Below, piece by piece: positions 21,942 through 33,287 of a DNA stretch of 64,000 bases. The stretch covers positions 558,001 through 622,000 of the forward strand of contig NW_020194643.1 of the NCBI RefSeq assembly GCF_002865645.1, in the 5' to 3' direction. The notes beneath the pieces are model-generated. The model worked only from the letters and a program-made list of their open reading frames with translations. It had not been told where the DNA came from and did not search any database. Origin of the DNA: Hyaloscypha bicolor E (Eukaryota > Ascomycota > Leotiomycetes > Helotiales > Hyaloscyphaceae). Positions within the stretch are counted from its first letter, which is position 1, and each line of letters begins with the position of its first letter. The position numbers were made by a program, and so were the translations under genes.

Positions 21942-24900
21942 ATGTCTCTTCCAATATTCCGAGGGTCTTCTTTTGATGTTGCTCAGGGTCCGTTTGCTTT
22001 TCGCCTCGTTCCGTCCGATTGTTTTGCTTATTTATCTTCAAACAGTCCAACGATTTTCGAACAGCCCGAGCAAAATCATCATTTCTATTGACCTAGCAAC
22101 TACTAGGTGCTGTCTGGCTACCGGTCAGCGACTACTCGTCGAGGATCACAACCACCCGCCAGCCGGGGTCAAACTCTATACTTGCTGGACTGATTCTTAC
22201 GAAGCCGGCTCCAAGTGGCCGATCACTGCCATTCTCTACAACTCCGAAGGATTACCAAAGACCGGTAATAAACTCGAAATGGCTTTCAAGAGTACTCCAA
22301 CATCCAGGCGTTTTGATATGAATAAGCACTTTCGACAGTGGAAACTCCTCTTTCACGATGACCAGAACGACGCGACAATCAGGGAAATTCAAGACGATTT
22401 ATCCTGGAAATTGGATCTCTTAGGCAAAACCCGTTTGGACCTTCTTCAGGACTGGGTTAAACTGATCTACGAAGACATGTTTATTGTCCAAGACGACGGC
22501 CGTTATTCTTTGAAAGAGTCCATCGGTTGCTTTGATAAGAAGGACGTTGAAATAGTTGTTACGGTCCCCCCCGGACGCTCAGTATGCATGTTTTCGAGTT
22601 TATATTTCCCCGTTTGAATGTCTCGCAAGCTGTTGAACATTCAGGTCCTGTTCTTTCCAAAAGTTACGCAAATTCCAAAACATCCAGATTTCCCAATTGA
22701 GGATCGGCAAAATACTAACTCAAAACCGTTCAGGTGCTCGCTCATGATCAAGTCCATGAGGCCTTCATACAGGAGCCTATCGGGAAAGGCCAAGTCTTCC
22801 TGGTCTCGGAACCAGAGGCAATGTTTCGATCTTGGATACAGAGTGGGGCCGATCCTCAAGATTTCAAGGTGGGCGCCTCTTCTCTAGGAACTATGATGGT
22901 CCATGACACTAAGAACATATGAAGAAGGTTGGAGGGAGATACATGGTTGTGGACGGAGGCGGTGGAACTTGTGTACGTATACCTTGTTCGAAATATGCTC
23001 GTCTAACTCGGGAAGTGTATCGTCCGATTCCGACTTGAAAGGCTCGAACCATCACTTGGATTTGAACAAGAATACGAGAGCGAAAGTAAGCCCACATTGA
23101 TCACATTGCAAGCCTAAACTCAGATGGCTGAACAGGCTTTGTTTGCGGCGCTGAATCGATTTCCAATCTCGTAGAAGAAAAGATTGGGAGAAAAATCGCG
23201 CTTGACGTTCCAAATCGAGTTTGGGTTCTCGATCAGTTTCGGCGGCAATTTGATGACTATTTTAAACGCAGATTCGGAGCAGATGACGAACAAACATACA
23301 ACTTTGAAGTGTCAAACCTCGTGTGCGAGCTCTCGCGGTAGGCTCCCAGCCAATTTGCAATTGGCTCATTCTGACATTTATTACTTCAAGCCAAGAAATA
23401 GCAGAATGTTTCGATACGTGCATTGCAAAGTTGTTCAAGGCAATGGACCGCCACTTAAAGCGGGGGCTTCCTGTCCACGTAAGTCATTCACCCTGCCCAA
23501 CCCGCCTCTTTTGCTGACATTGATTAGTTTCTCGTTCTAGGAGGTGGACTCTTCGCGAGTCCCTATGTGCAAAAGGCTGTGGATAAGCATTTCAACACAT
23601 TCAAAATATGCCAACTTTCCAAAGAGTCAGTTTGCGTCAGTGCTGTAGAGTGTGAGGTACTGACTTGCTATAGTAAAGGCCATGTAGCCCAAGGCGCCGT
23701 TCTCGTCAGAACCTGTGCACCATTTATTATCAGAAGACCTATCCTGCGAAGCAAAGCCGTCACCACCTTCGTTGAAGTCACTGATGCGATTAAAAGGTCT
23801 CCAATCTTTGAAGATTTGTATATCAAAAAGGATAAATTCCTGGGAGAGCAGTGGTGCTTCGCCGCGCAGTGGCTTGCCAAACAGGTGTCTTCAAGACCAT
23901 ACATTTACGTGCTGTATGAGGCTAACGACCACTTAGGGAACCGAAGCCAAGATCAAACATGCCAATGATATGTATGAGGTTGCATCTGAGGCTTCCTTTA
24001 AGGACGCAAGGAAACGCTTCTTCGACCTCAGCGAAGAAGATCTTACATTCAGTGAGACCATGCTCACGTTCAACCATATTCCTCCTGTTAACCAGGAGCT
24101 CTTATTTCAATTAAAGGACGAAACATGGGTTACTATGGATGGAAATCCCAGCAAGTCTTTCTAATCAAGCTTGAACTGACATCAGCTAATTTCGAAATGC
24201 AGTCCCACAACCAGAAAACTCCGAGAAACTCACATGGGATCCCGAAAAGATCGGTATTAACCTCAACACTTTGGAAATCTCGTGTGATCGTTCAAAAAAC
24301 AAACCATTCAGAGTCCTTCGTTACGCAATTCAAATGCAGATGCGGGAAGTCGGGACAAAGTACTGGGTCAAGACCTGGTCGTGGACGAAACCAGCCAAGA
24401 CCAAAGGAAGAGTACAGCAAATTCTCCTGTCTGAAGCTGATGAGTGCCAAGCCCTCTTTACTCCTCAAGAGATCTCCCGAAATCTTGCTGCGAGCTACGA
24501 TCTTGGACCGGGTATGAGGAAAGAGGTATGAAAATTCTGGAGCTTACTATCCCTATTTTGAATATGTCATGTATCGTGGTATATCCACGCTCTTCCCCTC
24601 TCTCTTCCCTTTGGCACAATAGACGCCTTTCGTTTCACTATTCTGGAAGTTGATGCACCTTTCAATTCACCCCTGCCCCCGATTACTTCTCGTATAATTT
24701 CACACTTAGTATTCCATTGCAGGTGTCTCGAGTCACTAATTTCTCTTTATTCCACGCTAACTCCGACCTTTCTTAGGCTGGCAACGAAGACGGAGAATCT
24801 CGTAGGGCACATCAACACGACAAGGGGGCGAAGGATCCCTCAACGGCACACTCTCTGGCTAACCAGGCACTTCACGTGGAGTCTTCCTCGCGAATTGCCT

Positions 24901-25853
24901 CAACGATTGTAGTAGACCAGGCTCCTCATGGTAACCACACTTCCGCCCCTTCGTCATCTTTCAGACACGACCTATTGTCTGCTCAATGGGATTTCTCCCA
25001 ATATCGACAGCAATCTCACAGTCCATTGAGGACTGTGCGACCCAGCCAGAGACAAAGCATCGAAGGCAACGCCGAATACAGCATCGGTGCCCCCAGAAAT
25101 AATGGAGGTAAGCTAGCTCCTTCAAATCAGCTAAACCTTCGCTGAACTTCCTTGAAGGGTGCTGGACTTGCAAGTTCAGAAATGTGAAGTGTGATATCCT
25201 AACGCCTAAATGCAATGAGTGCGCCAGTCTAGGTCTTATTTGTGAATACGGACGCCCAACTTGGTGGTATGATGATGATCTTAAGCAAGTCCAAAAGGAA
25301 ACCAACAAACACTTGATCAAGGAGCATAAAGCATTATTGGCGTTGGGCAGACAATCGCTGGACCGGACACGCCAGGTGGGTTTGCCCAGAATTGCGAGCA
25401 ATCCAAAGACGGGTTTGAGACCAGTGAGTCGAATGCAGTCCCCAATTCTCGCCGCATTACTGAGATTCTGTCTAGCAGGCAACTCAGAGTGCCCCAGCTC
25501 AGAATTATTCTGGAAGCCAGAATCCACCTATCGCGGATCCACAAGCACTGGTTCCACGGAAAGCATATGTTCCCAAAGCGAAGACTCCTCTCCCACCACG
25601 AAAGCCGTCTCCCGTCTACGATGACTATGATATCTACGATGATCTTCCACCGTCCCCGAAGAGAGCTCGAATGTTCTCCACTCCTTCCACTGTGACTAGT
25701 ATTGGGGAAGAAGGAATGGGAATTGATGATAGTTGGATTCGACGATCAACACGGCAACGAGAGCCCACCACACAGCCAGTAGACATGGTCAAGTGGGATG
25801 ATATTAATTCGGATGAGTTTGGCGTTGAGTCTGATACTGCTGAGTCGGAATAA
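21942..25853 (+). CDS. Hsp70-like (HSPA12-type) ATPase with in-frame Zn2Cys6 module
   Basis: Fifteen exons chain without a phase break: 21942-21987, 22046-22581, 22734-22868, 22925-22972, 23016-23085, 23136-23337, 23391-23478, 23528-23625, 23674-23884, 23937-24150, 24203-24525, 24623-24691, 24777-25107, 25158-25423 and 25479-25853 (1,003 aa). Residues 1-657 form a divergent actin/Hsp70-type ATPase: phosphate-1 strand KIIISIDLATT, phosphate-2 motif VVDGGGGTC and adenosine motif LVLGGGLFASPYV. No Hsp70 peptide-binding domain is seen, as in HSPA12-like proteins. Exon 14 encodes a canonical binuclear cluster, CWTCKFRNVKC then CNECASLGLIC, with spacing C-x2-C-x6-C-x6-C-x2-C-x6-C. An acidic tail (YDDYDIYDDLPPSPKRAR and beyond) follows. 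The alternative is two genes: the ATPase stops at TGA 24529-24531 if the intron from 24526 is retained, and the zinc protein could start at ATG 24653. The first donor (GTCCGT) is weak, and an alternative ATG is 21976. Confidence 0.7.
24151..24202 (+). other. GC-AG intron in the Hsp70-like gene
   Basis: Only a donor GCAAGT at 24151 gives the phase needed to join the exon ending NP(I) to the exon starting PQPENSEK. The acceptor is ATGCAG. The adjacent GTCTTT donor would cause a stop soon after. Confidence 0.6.
24526..24776 (+). other. junction between ATPase and zinc-cluster exons
   Basis: Donor GAG|GTATGA at 24526. Acceptor CACAATAG opens a 69-nt phase-0 exon at 24623-24691, then GTATAA to CTTAG at 24776 with a GCTAAC branch site. 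Alternatively one 251-nt intron skips that exon. Both keep the frame. Retention gives Val then TGA. Confidence 0.5.
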
Positions 25854-26344
25854 GAAGAGATTGGCTTCCCGGAATAATCGTGAGTCAGTACTCCTTGAAT
25901 AAATTGAATGTTTCATAACGAGCGGGAAAGGGGGAGAGTATCTGCAAGTGACAGGTTGACGAAAAGTCACAAGAAAAATTTCCTTTCTCATCAGGGTGGG
26001 GAGAAGCGTATTGCGGTCTGTTGGGTCACATCAATAAGTAGTCTTACAAATTGCCCTCTATCAAACGGTCTTCCTTTCTAGCCCTCCTGTACACGAGGTA
26101 GATCACGTGATATTCTTCTCCTACCCGACTGTCCGAATGCTCTACGCATGCATAGAGCAAGCCATTAAAGATATCTCCGTACTCGGCCGAATAAGCATGG
26201 GCTCCGCACGGGCATTACATTATCACCCCGGTCAACAGAGCTTGTTGCACCCGAAGCCCGAAACTCTTCAAAAGATTCTTTCTTGATATGGAGCATGATA
26301 TCGGCAACTTACCTTGTTACTATAACCTTCCAAGGCCGCCTGCT

Positions 26345-26351
26345 TATATAA
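26345..26351 (+). promoter_or_regulatory. TATA box with CT-rich leader
   Basis: TATATAA lies 74 bp before the ATG at 26425, with a pyrimidine-rich stretch from 26364 to 26420 between them. This is the usual layout of a strong fungal promoter. Confidence 0.45.
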
Positions 26352-26424
26352 GAGCAAGCTGAATTCCCTTTCCATCCCTCAATTACTCTCTCCTTCTACC
26401 CCGCCTTCTACTTCCCACTTCGAC

Positions 26425-26505
26425 ATGCCATCCCCAAGTATCACCACAAAGCGCGAAAGGTGCGACAACGAGGAAGGAGTTGTAACGTGTTGTAATTTAA
26501 GCTAG
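26425..26505 (+). CDS. candidate 26-residue microprotein
   Basis: ATG in context CGACATGCC, then 26 codons (begins MPSPSITTKRERCDNEEG) and TAG. It is supported mainly by the TATA box and pyrimidine-rich leader in front of it. It may instead be the first exon of a spliced gene or the stub of a lost one. No function can be assigned. Confidence 0.25.
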   Translation: MPSPSITTKRERCDNEEGVVTCCNLS

Positions 26506-26744
26506 AGAAAGAGGTGTGTATAGAAAAAGTCAATCTTGTATGAGTAAAAATTGCATTTCAATTTAAAGCAACAGAGCTTGGAAAAGCCTTTCGATAAATG
26601 AGTGAGTATTTTTGATCAAGTTTCTTGAGTCTTGGACTATTGCAATACTATTATTGTCTATTATCAACGAATACATCTCCTGGCCGGACTTCAACCAGCA
26701 AAGCACGCACAAAGTCTATCAATTTATAAGTCTAACCCACCAAT

Positions 26745-28928
26745 CTAAACCTTCTTCTCCTCATCGACCACAACCTCCTCAACCTCCTCGCTATCACTAC
26801 GTCTTCCATGCAACCCATGAAGGACCTCCTTCTGTCCCATCGTCTCAAACGGCATCGTCCTCGCCTCAGCAACGTTATCCGGCGGGCTAATCTTGCACAG
26901 CACAGTATACACAGCCATACCGGTAAACGTGCTTGTCAGATACCCGATATTGTAAAGTTTCATCGCCGGCCCCAAAGGAGCAGCAAGACTCTTCACCCCG
27001 AGCGTCCCAAGGAATCCCGGGAACGGCAAGAAGATACCGCAAATATAAGCAACATATGCTCTCCAATGCCAGCCGTGGAGGTACCAGTACCGTCCGTTGG
27101 GATCGGAGGTGTAGAGATCTTCGACGAAGTAGTTCCCCTTTCGGATGAAGAAGTAGTCTGAGAGCATGATGCCGACGAGACATCCCATGAAAATACCCAT
27201 TCCGGTGATGCAGGAGAGGAAGACGGCGCCAGAAACGAGAACCTTCCACGGCACCATGCACCAGCCGCCGATGAAGCAGCAGATGATTTGCCCGCGGACG
27301 ATATTGATGTAGCGGGGTGCCATTGCGGTGGAATCGACGCCGAAGGGGATCAAATTTGCGATAAAATTAGTGCCGACTTGGCCGACCATGAAGATGAAGG
27401 CCACTGACTTGTTAGTCTATATTAAATTATAAAAGAGGGAGACATGGATGTACCGAGGAAGACAGCAAACTTGGTTTTAGGGTCATTGTTCTCGGCCAAG
27501 ATTGCATCTAGGATACCAGCCGGGTTCCAGATGGCTGTGCCCCAGATCCTGCCAGTGCAGGAGGCGGCAATTATACCCATCGTTGCTGTGAAACTGGCAG
27601 ACCAGGGAGCTGCGAGAAGTTGACCAACTATTTGGTCTCTGGGTCTTCTGGAATAGCGAGTGATATCCGCTGGTCATGAAGTCAGTACTGTAACGTGGCG
27701 TGCTGTGATGGGAAACTCACGTTCAGAGGCAATCAGAGGGCCAAACTCTCCGTTGATGGCATTGTTGATAGCAGCTACAATGCCCCATGCGACGACTTCT
27801 TGATGGCTTGCAGTGGATTTCGTTGTTACGGCAAGAGATTTGAAAGAACCGGGTCCACCAGATCTGGCGAGGGACCAGATGAAGAGACCAAGGCAGGCAA
27901 ATGGAATGGTGAAAGCCTTCAATGTGAGGAGCCATTTCAGTTGATCGGGTCTGAAGAAGCAGGAGCCGAATTGGAAGCACCAGTAGAGGAAATATGCAAC
28001 CATCTGCACAAACGTCAGCAAGCAGGGCCACCACAGGGGATGAATACACTTACAAATCTCGTTGTGGTCCCAGAAGATTCAGGAAGTGAGTTGTGAATGT
28101 TGGTCCAGGAGTGCCTAGTGGATTGTCAGCACATTTACAACTCGAAGGGATGAAGCTGGGATGAGGCATTGCAGTCCTCTTTGGAAATGGGGATCTTACC
28201 CGAAGACGCATTGAAACACGATGTCGAGGAACAAAGCACCGAAGTATGTCTGGATTCCAAACCACACCATATCGAGCACGCAACGGATACCAACGGGGAC
28301 AAGACCACCCCAGGGACCGAATGTCGCTCGAATCCAAACGGGGAACTGAATTATATGTCAGCTCTAGGACGCTACATGGAATGCCGGGTCGTGTACGCCA
28401 ATGTGGTAAATACTTCCTCCTCGGCCGTTCCATACGGTCAACACACTACCAATCAGATGTCCAATGATAATTGCAATCATTGCATCATACCAGACGAGGC
28501 CGCCTGCAACCATAGATGACCCAACACTCCATGTTGAAGCACCTGAATGGAGATAGTCAGAATTGTATTTGGGGCGCGGGGCAAGATGACGTGAACGTAC
28601 CCCAACTTTCACCAATCCAGTATGAGAAGAAAGTCCATGTTCTAGAAATATGTTAAAACTGCGAAGAATCGTTGCACAATGGACGAAACTCACGACCAGT
28701 TTCGTCGCTCTGGTCTGGGAAGAAATTAGTAAAGAGAACAGGGCTTAGGAATAGACCAATCCGGACTCACTTGACAGGATCAAGATCCTCATTTGACCAC
28801 TTGTGCTGTCCAAATCGGTTGACGAGCTCCTCGTCAGTCTCCTTCATACGAACCGCCTCAACAATAGCAGCAGGCACGCCCTTGATGGTACCTGGAAGGC
28901 CCACGACACGTTGGCGAACACGATCCAT
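26745..28928 (-). CDS. NCS1-family nucleobase/allantoin-type permease (Fur subfamily)
   Basis: Nine exons: 28928-28771, 28714-28694, 28641-28601, 28542-28376, 28345-28200, 28114-28054, 28003-27721, 27669-27454 and 27403-26745. All junctions are phase-consistent, giving 583 aa. NCS1 carriers are plasma-membrane proton symporters of uracil, uridine, allantoin or related compounds. Diagnostic stretches are KWSNEDLDPVKPERRNW, then TWTFFSYWIGESWG (helix 1), WNGRGGSIYHIGVHDPAFH, FPVWIRATFGPWGG, the amphipathic SWTNIHNSLPESSGTTTRF loop, ASEPDITRYSRRPRDQIVGQ and NYFVEDLYTSDPNGRYWYLHG. About twelve membrane helices are visible, with a short acidic cytoplasmic tail rich in Glu. Exon 2 is only 21 nt. 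The start was chosen as the first ATG (MDRVRQRVVG); a TATA-like site lies about 85 bp upstream on the same strand. Substrate cannot be read from sequence alone. Confidence 0.92.
28694..28714 (-). other. 21-nt microexon of the NCS1 permease
   Basis: Flanked by CCCAG acceptor and GTGAGT donor. It encodes PERRNW plus split codons, a conserved part of the family; omitting it would delete seven codons in frame. Confidence 0.8.
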
Positions 28929-29011
28929 CTTTGGAATTGAAATATACAACCCTCGGGAGAGATGAACAAGCTAGGGAAAGGAGAGAAACAGATCTGCGGA
29001 ACCGACACATC

Positions 29012-29019
29012 TATATAAA
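29012..29019 (-). promoter_or_regulatory. TATA-like box of the NCS1 permease
   Basis: Reads TTTATATA on the minus strand, about 85 bp before the start at 28928, where a fungal TATA is expected. Confidence 0.45.
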
Positions 29020-29621
29020 TCCAGGTTACCGGTACAGCCAAGCATGCAAGCGCATGCTTGCCTGGGATATCTTCTTATCGTCCAAGATATCGGGATAGCC
29101 TCCTGTGCTCCGGATCACAGACATATCTGACATATTGATCCACTCCTGTCCAGACTCCAGCTAGTCGGGACGAGCTTGCGCCGCGATCTGGATCGCGCTG
29201 GGGATTGATGCTCTCAAAGAGGGACCTGCCCTGTGGGAACAAATTAGGGAGCGCGCTGATAGGTCGTCGGCTGCCAACTCCCGATGGTGTTGACGCGACC
29301 CGCTTTTCACAATCCCGATTCTCGACAGTTGATGGCCACAAAAAAGTACGCTTACAATTGCGATTATTTCCTTGGGTGTTTCTTATCGAGCGTTTGCCCC
29401 ATATAGATACACCTGATAATGATGTCGAGATAGAGTTGGATAAGATGTGAGGTTCGGCACTCCGAAGAGTGGATAGGTAGCTAGAGTCCGCGATGCCGCA
29501 GCTCCCAAACATAACAATTTCATGAGATTGCTGGCCGAAAATGCGTAACTATGACATCTGACCAATGAAGACTTGAGATTAAATTTTTGGAGAACTCTCC
29601 AGCGACAAATTCAAGAAGACA

Positions 29622-29637
29622 TTGATCACGTGATCAA
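29622..29637. promoter_or_regulatory. 16-bp palindrome TTGATCACGTGATCAA
   Basis: A perfect inverted repeat centred on CACGTG, about 700 bp upstream of the permease start. It is consistent with a dimeric bHLH or bZIP site. Confidence 0.4.
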
Positions 29638-29977
29638 CTACCGAGATGCTTCCTCGGTTGCCCCTTGTCATCATAGAGAAATGCACAGGATCGTTCAATC
29701 AGAAAAACGTTCTAATGCTGATGAGTGACTGGCATGGTTGCTAAAGAACTGGGTTTATCAAGGAAGATTGATTCGCACCTTACTGCACTTCCAGATACCA
29801 GGAAAGATGAGAATATTCAACAGACCCAGACAAGGAAGTGTGCAGATTTAATTTGAGACTCAGAGGAATTCTCTCCTAACTCTGTTCACCTCGTCTTGGT
29901 ATTTTGCGAGCAACTCGACCGCAACTGCTGAGGTAGAGGATGAATATTGAAGCGGTTGAAGCTCGCTAAATTATGCC

Positions 29978-29997
29978 ATTGCACAATATTGCACAAT
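29978..29997. repeat. tandem ATTGCACAAT x2
   Basis: Two exact adjacent 10-bp copies; each contains the inverted halves ATTG and CAAT. Confidence 0.8.
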
Positions 29998-30847
29998 ATG
30001 CATAAAATAACAGACTCGGCTCTGAACAAATCCCGGATGCGGCGGACTTAAGAGCGGAATCCCCACTTGGAGAGTTTGCTTATGGAAGCTGAGGTTTCTG
30101 TTTATAAGCTGCTGGTTTCCCTTGTTTTCTTCACCGTCTTTGGTATAAGGAGCTTGAGCCGTCGTTGAAAATGTTGCGGAGTGTTGTCACCTTTGCGCTA
30201 GATGTCAGAAACCTGGTTGACAGTCTCTGGCCTGGTCTAAAGCTTTGATATGATGTGGCAGAGGTAGGTGAAATCCATTGGAGTGGGGGAAGTATGGAAC
30301 ACTGAGAGCAGTGTATGTGACGGCAGAAGTCTCTGTTCATTCAATGGCCGGCAAGCCTATCTATCCCTATTTTTGAATGCACTACCACTGTATCCACTCT
30401 AGCCATTCAACCTCAGTTCCCAACGGTATACCATCGTCGAACTCGGCCGTCAAGAAAGACCACGATCTCCTATCACAGGAAAAGGAAAAGCAGACTATAG
30501 GGCCATATCGAAAATCCGCCATATGCACACCGAGCTGCAAGATACATTCGAGGATTCGAGAGGGAACCTGTCGTGTCGAGAGTCGTTACTGGATGCTGAA
30601 CGCCGGAACGCCAGACGTGGGTATGAGACTGAAGCGAAGCGCAGAAATATTTACAAGAACAGCCGGGAAGGTCGGCGAGAAGAAAGGTTGAGGCGTTCGC
30701 AGCTATACCGAACCGTGCTCAGGATCAAGGACCGTGGTCGAGAGATCGAAGAAATGCGAAGGACGATGCCGGAGCCTGGGAACCATTAGCATACTGCGAT
30801 AGAGTGTACGGAGCTGGCAGAGGAAGACATACATCAGCCACGATCCT

Positions 30848-31435
30848 TTATTGAATTGGTGTATTCGATCCCGATTTTGTCCACACTCCCGTGTTCAAAG
30901 CCCTGCTGATGCCAATTCCGAGGCCAGTCGCCAACGCAACGACCACCAGGAAGACGAGCACCTTAACCATGGTCTTCTTTCTGCTGCTCATGGCGACCCA
31001 CCACCCACAGCACGCCTTCTCCCGCTTCAACTGCTTCTTTCGCATCTTCAATTGATCCCGTCCAGGCCACGCTGGGTCAACAGTCGTTGTGCATTTCTTC
31101 TTCAACAGGCCCGTCTTGCTCTGGCTCGCCTCGGTCTTTTGTTGGGTCAGGGTTTGTGCCTCGAGATCTTGGTCGAAGGGGTGGACGGCGTTGATGTTTT
31201 GCTTCGATTCGGAGGCCGGCGTTCGAGGGTTGTAGTAGGGCGAGGACGTGGCATTAGGGAACTTCTCGTTGTGGGCTGTGGGAGGAGGAGTCATGCTGTG
31301 CGTGGAATCGATATCTTCGATCGTGGACATGACGTTGATGGATTGGTTCGAGACTTGACGAGTTGGCGAGGGCCGAGTAATTGTGAGGACGTTGTTGTTG
31401 TCGGCTTCCGCCTTCTCGTTGGTGACTTCAGACAT
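30848..31435 (-). CDS. small single-pass membrane protein, unknown function
   Basis: One exon, 195 aa, starting MSEVTNEKAEADNNN. Residues 1-110 are Ser/Thr/Pro/Asn-rich and look disordered. A basic stretch follows with a Cys pair (KRE KACCGWW region), which could be palmitoylated. One strong hydrophobic helix lies at about 157-178 (VKVLVFLVVVALATGLGIGI), then about 17 residues to the end. The positive-inside rule (SSRKKTMVK before the helix) puts the long N-terminus in the cytosol, with a short tail outside or in the lumen. No enzymatic domain is seen. I have the impression that similar proteins are common in filamentous fungi, without a known role. No introns are apparent. Confidence 0.7.
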   Translation of the reverse strand: MSEVTNEKAEADNNNVLTITRPSPTRQVSNQSINVMSTIEDIDSTHSMTPPPTAHNEKFPNATSSPYYNPRTPASESKQNINAVHPFDQDLEAQTLTQQKTEASQSKTGLLKKKCTTTVDPAWPGRDQLKMRKKQLKREKACCGWWVAMSSRKKTMVKVLVFLVVVALATGLGIGISRALNTGVWTKSGSNTPIQ

Positions 31436-33287
31436 GATTGCGGTTGTCTGCGGACGTGTCTAGAGGTGTGAGTTGGGAATAAAAAAGTTCCTGTATGCGT
31501 GGTCGTGAAGCTGTGTCGGGGAGGAGAAAGCCTGCGTACGCAGTGTCGAATGAAGCAGGAGCGAAACAAGTAGAAATTGAGAACAGTGGGACAAATTGAC
31601 GACAAATTGAGCACGGGTCTGCTCGGCAGATGCGGTTTCCTCAAGAAGTCTATCGTTTATGAGCAATCGAATTGGCGTGATGTCTTTGTGGATGGTTGAG
31701 GTGTGTGACTGCAAATTGCCCAGTTAGACCTCCAGAACCCCGTCGATGAACAACAGTCAACCCGAATTCAGAAACAACAAAGTTCTGAATTACAGTAGCC
31801 CCAAGAATTGAAAGTGCTGGGCGTCCTCGGGCTGTCGTGGAAGGAAGAATGAGGACGGGCAGTTGGGGAAGGTTGAAAGAAGCACGCAGGCTGGAGTCTC
31901 CTCAACGCACCTTGGTCCAATCTCGTGAAGTGTCAGGGCACAGATCCCGTCCAGTTCCTAGTTTCGCAGTATCTCGCCTCTGCGCTCGGCCTCCTATCGG
32001 CACGCAAACCCTGACAGGCGTGCTGAAATGGCCCTGTTCAACGGTGATTGCAATTCTAGGGAGATTCTGAAGAACAATTGAAGTTTTCTTTCACGAAGAT
32101 GCGTTATGATTTGGGACATGGGCTCTGAACTTTGCCTGGTGTACCTGGCTACGAAGCCAAGACACACTCCCGCTGTGCATCCCGGATGGCATTTATTGGT
32201 TACACACCCACGCCCGGCACACCAAGCTCTCAAAGTCCCAGCCATCACCCATACGCTCAAGTTTTCTGAGATTCTGGGGCGAGCCTGCCTACGCCTTGGC
32301 CGCAATCTTTCCCAGCGACACGACAGGCCAAGGTGCGGCTTGCTCCGTGGCCTCCAAAAGCATGGATCTCGATCGATGCATGCTTGCTTGTCCTAGCATA
32401 CAATCGCGCACATCTCACTGGCAGCATGATCCACGCGCGCTGTTCAGGACAAATTGATGCCCCACGAGGGGGGCGTTTGAATATCTATCCCAGAAAAATG
32501 ACCAGACACGCTTCCCTCTCTTCAGCGGAAATACTCCAGAAGTATTCGATAGACCATAACCCCAGAGCGGCTAGGACCATCGCCTCAGGCTCCAGAAAAG
32601 GAAGGGTCCCGCTCGTCACGACTTGCATCTGCACCATTGCCCAATCCGAGGTGCGCGCCGACACAGAGGCAAGCAAGCAAGCACTTAAAGTTTGCCGCCG
32701 CGTCGTCCGCTAACCAGTTCGTTCCTGCGATACGATGGGAGAATTCTGGCCAGCCATCTGGAAGCCAGAGAATACGGAGCACATGAGCTGAAGGCGACGG
32801 CCCTGGCTGCCACGCTCTCACAGTCCTTGGACCGGGAGAGAAAGTGGAGGGTGGCGTATCAATTGGTGACGATAAGATCAGAAGGTGGCGAGAGGGGCTG
32901 CCAGTATCCAGGAATGGAAGGCAGCCCTCGCGTGCAGGAAATAGGGGGCTTGATATCGGTGCCACTCCGTATTTTTCTGCGGCCGTGCTCATTGCGGCGC
33001 CGACGCTTTGGGAATGTCAGTCAGACTGTGCATTATTGTGACACTGTGAACAAACCCGCGTGCCTGCAGTGTTCACGCTTATTCTGCATCTTTCCTTGGC
33101 AGACGTACAAGCACATGCTTTTGGCTGTGAAGTGTGAACGGCCAGCGAATAAAGTCTCCATTCGGGATCGGATCAGCTCGGGTAGGTTCTCGGCTTCTGG
33201 CCCGAATTTTGGAGGAGGCTCAGCTGGTCGAGCTATTTATTCGACTCGTTCGTGAAACATAGCAAATGATTATCGGCATGGAGAATC

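Larger units (their letters stand above)
25854..26744. other. intergenic, with a TATA-driven short frame
   Basis: Between the zinc-module gene and the end of the NCS1 permease. It carries GATCACGTGAT near 26101 and a clear TATA box followed by a CT-rich leader and a short ORF, listed separately. The rest is A/T-rich and featureless to me. Confidence 0.4.
28929..30847. other. upstream region of the NCS1 permease and 3' flank of the membrane-protein gene
   Basis: Contains the permease promoter (TATA at 29012-29019), a perfect 16-bp palindrome at 29622-29637 and a tandem 10-bp repeat ATTGCACAAT at 29978-29997. A plus-strand frame 30523-30789 encodes an Arg/Glu-rich helical peptide (RRNIYKNSREGRREERLRRS) that lies tail-to-tail with the next gene; it has no family resemblance and I do not call it a gene. 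Confidence 0.45.

Noticed and set aside
29978..29997. Tandem 10-mers and other short repeats as a CRISPR array
   Set aside because: Only two adjacent copies with no spacers, in a eukaryotic sequence.
30523..30789. Charged helical peptide frame (88 codons) on plus strand
   Set aside because: Arg/Glu-rich composition alone is weak; no promoter signal, and it runs into the 3' end of the membrane-protein gene.
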